Source: Bacillus thermotolerans
GTDB lineage: Bacteria > Bacillota > Bacilli > Bacillales > Domibacillaceae
DNA: 59,269 bases
NCBI RefSeq assembly: GCF_000812025.2
Contig: NZ_JWJE02000024.1
Span: 1 to 59,269 of the forward strand
Direction: 5' to 3'
Shown here: piece by piece, positions 53,564-59,269 of the stretch
How positions within the stretch are numbered: position 1 is the stretch's first letter
How the letters are laid out: the number at the start of each line of letters is the position of its first letter
Translations under genes and position numbers: made by a program
Notes under the pieces: model-generated
Database searches by the model: none
What the model was told of the DNA's origin: nothing
The model's input: only the letters and a program-made list of their open reading frames with translations

Positions 53564-54721
53564 TCATCCTTCCCACGGCTTACCTTCTAATTGGTAAAGT
53601 GTCTTATATTTATTTAACCAAGATATATGGTCATCATTAGGTTCGAATTCTTCATAGTACTGTTTATATAAATAATCTATTAATTCTTTTGCTGCATCAC
53701 CTCCCCATATTTGTTGAACTTTCCACAATGTGGGGAGTAGCCCAGATCCCTTAATTAAATGGTCTATTGATTGTTGTAACAAATTGTTTCGTGGAGATGG
53801 TGACTCAAAGTGAAAGTCCTTCTCATCTAATAGTTCAAGCATTAATCTAGTTATCTTATGAGGTCGATTAGAATTAACATAAAAGAGCATGTATCGATCA
53901 AGTAGAGCACTAATAATCACATTTTTAAGCTGTTCATCTGTACTACATTTTTTGATTGCATCTGTTAATTGATGGGCATAATCACCAGAAAACTCTGCTT
54001 CAACACGTGTCCAGTCATCCACTTCTTTGGCGATATGTCGCATGTGCTTCATGATAGTTGTTCCTCTTTTTTGTCATAAATGCGTAAATGCACTTTTGTA
54101 TTTCTGCTTTTTGCCCCGATATACAATGTTTGTGCCTGAAAGTCTTTGGAAACGTCGGACACTTTCGAGTTGTTTCTTTTATATGGCTTGTTTTTGTTAT
54201 CTTCAATAACTTTTTGTAGATAACTTTTATTAGTACTTCCCATAGCGTATTTCAGTCCTTCCTTCTTCTATCGAGCGTTTTAATTTAGCAATGTTAATAT
54301 TTTCATTAATAAAGTCACAACAGATATCAATTCTTGAAAGTCTAAAACTATATTCATCCGAATCAATCATTTTTAAAAAGGTGTGTAAATGAATAGGTTC
54401 ATTAAATTCTTCTTCATATCGTTTCCGATATTCATGCCATGCGTATGCACTATATTTGACAATCACACCCATTTTCGTAAATGCTTCATGATAAGCGATA
54501 CAGAAATAAAAAGGTGCATTGATGAATGAGTAACCTATTGTGTAGCCTTCTGGTAGCTTAACGTCAGCTTCACCGAAGTTGTCAAATAGCTTATGCATCT
54601 TAGATTTAATCAAGAAAGTACTTATTAGACTTTTTGCTACCCAGTCACGCCATTCATCAAAGTCAAACACGCCTGTAGCTTGTAATACGAGTGTAAATTG
54701 GTCAATATCTGGTTTAATCAT
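53564..54721 (-). pseudogene. Relaxase / replication initiator (NicK, Rep_trans, MOBT family), frameshifted
   Basis: Three consecutive minus-strand frames together encode one Rep_trans-family protein (ICEBs1 NicK, Tn916 Orf20): N part 54721-54230 (DQFTLVL, YHEAF, SRIDICCDF), middle part 54243-54049 (LYIGAKSRNTKVHLRIYDKK, with the conserved region around the catalytic tyrosine) and C part 54052-53564 (KEVDDWTRVEAEF). The first break fits one extra G in a GGG run near 54240 (TATGGGAAG); the second lies near 54050-54065, where an A6 run is a likely slip site. The reading frames overlap by only a few bases. Either a decayed gene or sequencing errors in homopolymers. If intact it would nick oriT and start rolling-circle replication. 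Confidence 0.78.
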
Positions 54722-54948
54722 GTTCTATTCACTCCTTTTGCTAAGAAAACTTTAGGTAAAGTTTTCTTGGTGTATAAGCCGGTAAGAATAGGCTTTGGTG
54801 TGGGTTTTGCTCCTGACTGGAGCTGGGGTGATTACCTGCACCCCAGCTCTCCTAAAGGTGTAAAGCACGGAGCGGAACCTTCCCCGCCTGAACGGCGGGT
54901 CCCCTTCCACTCTTTGTGCCGTCGCTCCTTAAGGAAAAGCTAGGTGCT
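54722..54948 (-). other. Probable oriT / replication origin region of the IME
   Basis: 227 bp between relaxase and coupling gene, clearly richer in G+C than its neighbours and dense in inverted repeats: AAGAAAACTTTA/TAAAGTTTTCTT (54743-54768, 12 bp, 2-nt loop); GAGCTGGGGTG/CACCCCAGCTC (54820-54849, 11 bp, 8-nt loop); CCCGCC/GGCGGG (54883-54899); and GGAGCG/CGCTCC around 54870-54930. In ICEBs1 and Tn916 oriT lies at this same place, just upstream of the relaxase gene. No open reading frame here is credible. The nick site cannot be fixed. Confidence 0.65.
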
Positions 54949-56250
54949 TCAATTCAAAAAGCTACAGTAAGGAACGGTCAACAACCGTGGCTTGTCTGCA
55001 CTTGCTAGCCCTGGATAACTGTAAATCCCTTGACCAGCAGTAAATTGAACTGGCGGTATATCCACACTAGAAGAAAACAGAGTTCTATAGGTTTGCTCAT
55101 CACTATCACCTAAAGCAATCTTCAAAACGAGCTGTTCTCTAATCGCTGTTGGCATCGTCTGTGCGTTCATTTGTTGCGTAGCGACCCACAGAATACACCC
55201 TAGTTGACGACCCATGAAAGCAACATCGGATAGTATGCTATCGACTTCGTCACGATCTTTTTTTGCTAAAGTCTTCCATGACTCTCTTAATGCCCCGAAT
55301 TCATCTATAAGCAAAATTAAAGCAGGTAATCCAGCATCTCTATACGTTTTGTTGCGATTTGATATGAAATAGTCTTGTAATTCATCTTGTCGTTTTTTCA
55401 TACGCTCATGAAATTGTTTAATCAATTCAATCGCGTTTGTTTTATCGGCAGTTCGCTCATCACCAACGGTACGTTTAGCCATTTGGTAAACGTCAGTGCG
55501 CTTTGGATCAATTATGAATAACTCATGAGTGACCTTTTTCGATAATACTTGTTCAGTTAGCATTTGAATAAAAAACGATTTACCACTACCTGTTTGTCCA
55601 ACTAATCCCATATGATGAAATGGTACGGTTGCACGCTCATCTAATCGTAAGGCGTAATCATCTGTAGTCTTATTTGACCATTCTATCAAGTCACTTGCCG
55701 ATTTAATTTTTAGTTGTTTATGTGAATCAACTGAATAAAATTCGTAAATATACCAATCGCGATCTTTAGATAAGTACTTGCGCTCACTTACGTAACCCTT
55801 TAAAGCTGAATCAATCCGCATATCTTCAAGTTTCTTATCGAATTTAATTGTGTTTTTGATGAAAACTTTTCCTGACTTTCTTGTTCGATTATCATCAAAT
55901 GTTATCTTAATTTTTGGTAAAGTAACTAAACGATTGTCAAACTCGCGTTCATCTTCAAATCTCGCGTCTTTAATATGTCTTCTGATTCGCTTTGTCATCA
56001 AATAATAATGCAGAGAAAAAAATAGACCAAACCACAATTTATTGCGAATTGACCAATTAACAAACAAAGTAACTACCATTACACCAACAGGAATCAAGAA
56101 GATATTTGACTCAATTTGTGGAAGTTGTATTAACGTTATTTGTTCAACAATCAATGGATACAGTTTATAAAAGAAAAACCATAAGATAAGAAAAAATCCA
56201 ATGAATAAAAATGAAATAAAACCACGTTGCATTCTATATGTTTTCTTCAT
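54949..56250 (-). CDS. FtsK/SpoIIIE-type DNA coupling ATPase (ConQ/TcpA-like)
   Basis: 433 aa. Two N-terminal membrane helices (~10-30 and ~40-60 in the ATG-56250 frame) anchor a cytosolic P-loop ATPase: Walker A GQTGSGKSFF (~220), a Walker B-like LILLIDEFGAL (~310) and an ATQQMN sensor-like motif. This resembles ICEBs1 ConQ and Tn916 Orf21, the coupling proteins that bring the relaxase-DNA complex to the conjugation machine. ATG 56250 suits the AGGA site; a GTG at 56259 is an alternative. Without T4SS genes it must interact with a co-resident ICE. Confidence 0.88.
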   Translation of the reverse strand: MKKTYRMQRGFISFLFIGFFLILWFFFYKLYPLIVEQITLIQLPQIESNIFLIPVGVMVVTLFVNWSIRNKLWFGLFFSLHYYLMTKRIRRHIKDARFEDEREFDNRLVTLPKIKITFDDNRTRKSGKVFIKNTIKFDKKLEDMRIDSALKGYVSERKYLSKDRDWYIYEFYSVDSHKQLKIKSASDLIEWSNKTTDDYALRLDERATVPFHHMGLVGQTGSGKSFFIQMLTEQVLSKKVTHELFIIDPKRTDVYQMAKRTVGDERTADKTNAIELIKQFHERMKKRQDELQDYFISNRNKTYRDAGLPALILLIDEFGALRESWKTLAKKDRDEVDSILSDVAFMGRQLGCILWVATQQMNAQTMPTAIREQLVLKIALGDSDEQTYRTLFSSSVDIPPVQFTAGQGIYSYPGLASADKPRLLTVPYCSFLN

Positions 56251-56276
56251 GCAATCCACATCCTAATATCGTGGTT

Positions 56277-56296
56277 CCGCCCCTTGTCAGGGGCGG
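56277..56296 (-). other. GC-rich hairpin upstream of the coupling gene
   Basis: Perfect 8-bp stem CCGCCCCT / AGGGGCGG with loop TGTC, between the HelP-like gene and the coupling ATPase gene. It stands out in an AT-rich setting. No T-run on either strand, so a processing or binding site rather than a terminator. Confidence 0.55.
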
Positions 56297-56352
56297 TCAC
56301 AGGTATAATAATGTATTTGTTGATAGGAAGGGAACTTATTGCCCTTCATTCT

Positions 56353-56712
56353 TTATTTTGGTGGAATAATGTCTACATCTTCTGCTTTGACGGAAAGTTC
56401 ACTCATGAATGTTCCATACACAGAAGCTGTTGGATTCACAAATGTGATTTTACTGAACTTTTTATACTCTTTTGGAGGTTTAGGCACCTTTACAATAACT
56501 TGCTCGCCTGCATTAAGGTCAGGTGCTACATCCTCGCCTTTGTATTCTGTTCGGTCGGTTGCAATTACTGTTTTATACTTAGTGCCTACGACTTTAGGAT
56601 TCTTTCCGTCCGCATCGTATTCAAGCCAGTCCTCATGTGACATCACTCGTACGTCCTTGTCTTTGAAAAATGCCTCACAGTCAAAGCGATTGAACTCTCG
56701 TAGTTTCTTCAT
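56353..56712 (-). CDS. Small ICE-type protein, HelP (DUF961)-like
   Basis: 119 aa. The C-terminal part (KITFVNPTASVYG, LSVKAEDVDII) resembles the DUF961 family of ICEBs1 HelP (YdcP) and Tn916 Orf22/Orf23, and the gene is in the matching position directly before the coupling ATPase. HelP is a single-strand-binding helicase processivity factor for PcrA during rolling-circle replication. The match is partial and by eye, so function is tentative. RBS GAGAGGATG before ATG 56712. First gene of the leftward operon. Confidence 0.55.
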   Translation of the reverse strand: MKKLREFNRFDCEAFFKDKDVRVMSHEDWLEYDADGKNPKVVGTKYKTVIATDRTEYKGEDVAPDLNAGEQVIVKVPKPPKEYKKFSKITFVNPTASVYGTFMSELSVKAEDVDIIPPK

Positions 56713-56813
56713 CTGAAACTTTCATCCTCTCGATATCTTTTTGAAAGCATTGCGCAATTAACTTTCTAATTCAATTGTAAGGCATCTGATTTTCTATAAC
56801 TAATGAAGAAAAA

Positions 56814-56822
56814 TGCTATAAT
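56814..56822 (+). promoter_or_regulatory. Extended -10 promoter of the divergent gene
   Basis: TGCTATAAT, an extended -10 element, 43 bp before the ATG at 56865. No strong -35, which is common for extended -10 promoters. A second TATAAT follows at 56829-56834. Confidence 0.5.
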
Positions 56823-56864
56823 GGCTGATATAATAGCGTTATTTATTGTGAGGTGTGAATTTAA

Positions 56865-57590
56865 ATGTGGATATTTACTAAAGAGGAAGAATTAAATTCT
56901 GAACAGATAAAAGAATTAAAGAATCAATGGTTCACTATGGAAGAGGCAATTGAGGAATTATCATTTGACGGAAAAAATTATTCAGAATCATCTTTTCGTA
57001 GAGATGCAGCTAAAGTTAATACTAATAAAGAGTTTGCCCAAATTGGAAAGCCTATGGTAAAAGAGGAGAAATTGGGAGGTAAAGGGCGACCAAGAAAAGT
57101 GTATAATCGTGCATTTGTTGAAGCACTTCGAACATTTGCAATAAGCGATTCTTATAAACAAGTCGAGGAGGAACCTATTGAATTCTTTATAAACTATGAA
57201 TGGAAAGACATGATTAGAGGCAAATTCCAAAAAACATTGAAAGACTATAAAGTTGAACAAAAGTACATCAATATCATTGTTGAAGAACTTTTAAGTATAG
57301 TTAATGATGATATTATACAAAAATGCAATGCCTTAGTTGGACAAAATAAATTATTAGTACATCAAAATAAAAAATTAGAAGATACCAAAGAATATTATAT
57401 TGCCTTACACCGAGGTGTTGAAGAGAACGCGAATGTATTAAATAATATTGCCAATCATATAAAAAACGATATTTCCGAATCCTCGTCAGCGTTAAGTAGA
57501 AAAGAGGTTTATCACTTGGATCAAACACTTAAAGTAAATAACAAGTTAGACGAGATACTGAAATTATTGAAGGAAAATAAAAAGCGATAG
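56865..57590 (+). CDS. Unknown protein with putative DNA-binding N terminus and helical tail
   Basis: 241 aa, not recognised. The N-terminal ~90 residues (WFTMEEAIEELSFDGKNYSESSFRRDA, then a basic KLGGKGRPRKVYN stretch) look like a winged-helix or MerR-like DNA reader. The second half is predicted long helix/coiled coil (residues ~150-240), rich in Asn, Lys and Glu, ending in KLLKENKKR. Divergent from the mobilization operon with a shared 150-bp control region, the place where ICE regulators often sit, but it has no ImmR/ImmA similarity. RBS GAGGTG before ATG 56865. A regulator or partition-like factor is a guess. Confidence 0.65.
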   Translation: MWIFTKEEELNSEQIKELKNQWFTMEEAIEELSFDGKNYSESSFRRDAAKVNTNKEFAQIGKPMVKEEKLGGKGRPRKVYNRAFVEALRTFAISDSYKQVEEEPIEFFINYEWKDMIRGKFQKTLKDYKVEQKYINIIVEELLSIVNDDIIQKCNALVGQNKLLVHQNKKLEDTKEYYIALHRGVEENANVLNNIANHIKNDISESSSALSRKEVYHLDQTLKVNNKLDEILKLLKENKKR

Positions 57591-57908
57591 GTTTTAAAAT
57601 AGATGTCTTTATTAATTTTCCTTTTCAGCTCCCCTAATTATAATCTTCTAATTCGTCTAATATGCAGAGACGAATTATCGATTAAGTAAAGGGTCTTCGT
57701 TCTTCGGATGTTATGAGTCAGCCAAGTAGGATAAGGGTGCGTAACAAAGCAATCAACGCTTTTAACGCACCCTAATTCATTGGGCTTCCCCAAAACATAT
57801 ACGAATCACTTGATAGCTCTGCTACTTACGCCACTTGACATTTATCGATGCGAAGATTCTCTCTGTGGTGACCAAAAAGGTCAAAATATAATAGAGAGGT
57901 TGATCTAG
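57591..57908. other. Intergenic region with hairpins, before the radC remnant
   Basis: 318 bp without a gene. It holds a long imperfect hairpin, AGGGTGCGT (57734-57742) / ACGCACCCT (57765-57773) with an inner AAAGC/GCTTT pairing, and near the end an inverted repeat TGACC-AAAAA-GGTCA (57869-57883) directly before TATAAT (57887-57892). TTGACA at 57835-57840 is too far (46 bp) to pair with that -10. No copy of the rpsI end, hence no attR, is found here. Confidence 0.5.
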
Positions 57909-58229
57909 ATGGATACTATTTTAGAGATTGTACGCATTGAACAAGTAATTCGGGAGGCAGAAGAAGGAGTTAATTACATTATTCGTAGTCCAGAAGATGG
58001 TGCAAAGATAGCGTCTCGCTTTATTGGCCGTGATGATCGTGAAGTGTTTTTTGTAATGTGTTTAAATACAAAAAATAATGTTATCGCAGTTCATCGTTGT
58101 CATGTTGGTTCGTTGAATGCATCACTCGTACATCCTCGTGAAGTGTTTAAATCAGCAATACTTAATAATGCAGCAAGTGTCATTGTTGCACATCAGCATC
58201 CAAGTGGTGATATATTAACCATAGTATAA
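57909..58229 (+). pseudogene. radC: RadC-like JAMM-domain protein, truncated
   Basis: Codes for the N part of a short RadC/JAB-domain protein (VMCLNTKNNVIAVHRCHVGSLNASLVHPREVFKSA is split over the family blocks; VIVAHQHPSGD is the metal-binding motif). The reading ends six codons after HPSGD, missing the third ligand (the P-S-x-x-D part) and the C-terminal ~45 residues. The lack of an N-terminal helix-hairpin-helix domain is normal for the small RadC proteins carried on mobile elements. Native sequence stops at or just after codon 101 (GAT, 58209-58211), where a Tn554-like element begins. Inactive if not otherwise restored. Confidence 0.8.
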
Positions 58230-59202
58230 TAAATAATAGTAGTTAAAGTAGTTTAGGAGGAGATATTAAAGGGAGATTTTACTTTAAATAAAAATTAACA
58301 AGGTTTATAATTTGTAGTACTTAAAGTGTTTAAAGAGGGGGGAGCGTGTGAGGGTTCAAAGGATAGAAGTGGAGGATAAGCCGTATCCATTGTATTTATT
58401 ACTAGATAAAGAGTACCAGCTAATTGAACCAGTAATGAAATTCATTAAATACTTAGATAATACTGGTAAGTCTCCAAATACCATTAAAGCATACTGCTAT
58501 CATTTAAAGTTGCTGTATGAGTTCATGGAACAGAGAGGCGTTATTCTTAATGATATTAACTTTGAGTTGTTAGCAGACTTCGTAGGTTGGTTGAGATATC
58601 CAACAGCATCAAATGTAATTGATCTTCAGTCAAAAGAAGCCATAAGAGAAGAAACGACAGTGAATACAATTTTAAATGCAGTTATGAGTTTTCTTGATTA
58701 TTTAAGTAGATTAGGAGAATTTAAATCAATTGATGTATTTAAACAAGCAAAGGGAAGAAATTTCAAAGGATTTTTACATCATGTTAATAAGGGTAGATAC
58801 CAAAAGAATGTCTTAAAGTTAAGGGTTAAAAAGAAACAGATAAGAACATTGACATCAGAGGAAGTTAAGCAAATTATTGATGCTTGTCATACGAAAAGAG
58901 ATAAATTAATTTTAATGCTTATGTATGAGGGTGGTTTAAGAATCGGTGAAGTGTTATCGCTTAGGCTTGAAGATATTGCCACTTGGGACAATCAAATCAA
59001 TTTAACACCTAGAGATGTTAATGTTAATGAAGCTTATATTAAATTAAGGAAGGAAAGAACAATACATGTGAGTAAAGAACTGATGTCACTTTATACAGAT
59101 TACTTGGTATATGAGTATAGTGAGGAATTGGAGCATGATTATGTTTTTATTTCCTTAAAAGAAGGCTATTTTGGGAAATGTATTTGGCAAGTAAAAAATG
59201 TA
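58209..59202 (+). mobile_element. Tn554-family transposon remnant inserted in radC
   Basis: The Tn554 family inserts into radC at a fixed site with a core hexamer GATGTA; the equivalent here is GATATA at 58209-58214, exactly after the HPSG codons. A ~135-bp untranslated left end and a tnpA-like gene in the same orientation as radC follow, as in Tn554. tnpB, tnpC and cargo are not in the window, and tnpA is truncated near 59202. Confidence 0.72.
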
Positions 59203-59217
59203 TGTAACGGCAGTTAA
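58348..59217 (+). pseudogene. tnpA: Tn554-type transposase A (tyrosine recombinase), 3' truncated
   Basis: 289 codons; intact family members are about 360 aa. The core-binding domain (MKFIKYLDNTGKSPNTIKAY, YHLKLLYEFME) and the start of the catalytic domain with the first Arg (YEGGLRIGEVLSLRLED) and DYVFISLKEGYFGK match Tn554 TnpA. The H-x-x-R, second His and Tyr are missing, so it is inactive as it stands. The last few residues (NGS) no longer match. GTG start 58348 follows GAGGGGGGA. Confidence 0.78.
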
Positions 59218-59236
59218 AAATGTAACCACTTGCCAA
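59184..59236. repeat. Inverted and direct repeats at the truncation point
   Basis: TTGGCAAGT (59184-59192) is inverted as ACTTGCCAA (59228-59236), and AAAAATGTA occurs twice (59194-59202 and 59215-59223). Such clustered short repeats beginning around TGTAAC are typical of insertion-sequence ends. Confidence 0.5.
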
Positions 59237-59269
59237 CTTTAATACTAGTTTTGTAATAATGACTCTTTA
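59203..59269. mobile_element. Possible IS end (IS21-like) truncating tnpA
   Basis: From TGTAACGG (59203) the sequence no longer continues tnpA. It begins with TG and repeats a TTAAAAATGTAACC-type motif, which recalls the multiple terminal repeats of IS21-family elements. The window ends before any transposase, so the family assignment is a guess. Confidence 0.3.

Larger units (their letters stand above)
51936..57590. mobile_element. Integrative and mobilizable element (IME) at the rpsI 3' end
   Basis: AT-rich block with int-xis-unknown-relaxase-oriT-coupling ATPase-HelP-like gene, all on the minus strand, plus a divergent gene. This order, read from right to left, equals the helP-conQ-nicK mobilization module of ICEBs1 and orf23-orf20 of Tn916, but no conjugation (VirB4/ConE, ConG, CwlT) genes are present. 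The left end must lie between rpsI (51935) and int (52005). The right end is not identified: no repeat of the rpsI 3' end occurs in the window, so the end at 57590 is only the last gene that plausibly belongs. Confidence 0.7.

Noticed and set aside
54698-54943. 81-codon plus-strand frame in the oriT-like region
   Set aside because: Proline/arginine-rich and made of the inverted repeats; no ribosome site.
56227-56640. 137-codon plus-strand frame opposite the HelP-like gene
   Set aside because: Overlaps a better-supported minus-strand gene with ribosome site and operon context.
57813-57822. AGCTCTGC as the lost partner arm of GCAGAGC after rpsI, marking attR
   Set aside because: Only eight matching bases and no copy of the rpsI 3' end beside it; too weak.
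52005-59269. CRISPR arrays, toxin-antitoxin or other defence systems in the accessory region
   Set aside because: No regularly spaced repeats and no small gene pair with such similarity was seen; the genes read as mobility functions.

Overview
This window is a low-GC Gram-positive (Firmicutes, order Bacillales) chromosome segment. The evidence is the gene order, which follows the Bacillus subtilis origin-proximal block almost gene for gene: rRNA operon end, ctsR-mcsA-mcsB-clpC-radA-yacL-ispD-ispF-gltX-cysE-cysS-mrnC-rlmB-rae1-sigH-rpmG-secE-nusG-rplKAJL-ybxB-rpoBC-ybxF-rpsLG-fusA-tuf, then the S10/spc/alpha ribosomal clusters, ecfA1-ecfA2-ecfT-truA-rplM-rpsI. Protein similarity to B. subtilis is high but far from identity, so the host is a relative, not B. 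subtilis. I cannot fix the genus. Two genes expected in the B. subtilis order are missing: disA between radA and yacL, and ybzG between map and infA.

Layout. 1-406: end of an rRNA operon (23S tail, 5S, terminator). 777-5320: class III heat-shock operon with a CtsR box at its promoter. 5400-10693: radA, yacL, isoprenoid genes ispD/ispF and gltX. 10690-14760: cysE-cysS under a cysteine T-box, then RNA-processing genes mrnC, rlmB and rae1. 14765-19949: sigH, the secE-nusG transcription/secretion pair, and the L11-L1 and L10-L7/L12 units with their leader RNAs. 20196-32320: RNA polymerase beta/beta', the str operon and EF-Tu. 32421-47403: the continuous ribosomal protein supercluster with secY, adk, map, infA and rpoA. 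47548-50920: a structured terminator-bearing RNA followed by the ECF vitamin-transporter core and truA. 50941-51935: rplM-rpsI with an L13 leader.

Right after rpsI the sequence turns AT-rich and gene content becomes accessory. 52005-56712 (minus strand) carries integrase, excisionase, a small unknown gene, a MOBT/Rep_trans relaxase-replication initiator broken by two frameshifts, a GC-rich stem-loop region that looks like oriT, an FtsK/TcpA-type coupling ATPase and a HelP-like protein. No type IV secretion genes are present, so this is best read as an integrative and mobilizable element (IME) related to the ICEBs1/Tn916 mobilization module and lodged at the 3' end of rpsI. A divergent gene (56865-57590) of unknown function lies next to it.

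At 57909 a small RadC/JAMM-domain gene is cut off directly after its HPSGD motif and followed by a Tn554-type transposase A gene. Tn554 is known to use radC as its target, and this junction sits at the equivalent codon. The transposase gene is in turn truncated before its catalytic HxxR/H/Y residues, and the remaining bases look like the end of a further insertion sequence. The right-hand 7 kb is therefore a nest of mobile elements. Promoters, leader RNAs and terminators were found by reading the sequence only; none has been checked by folding or database search.
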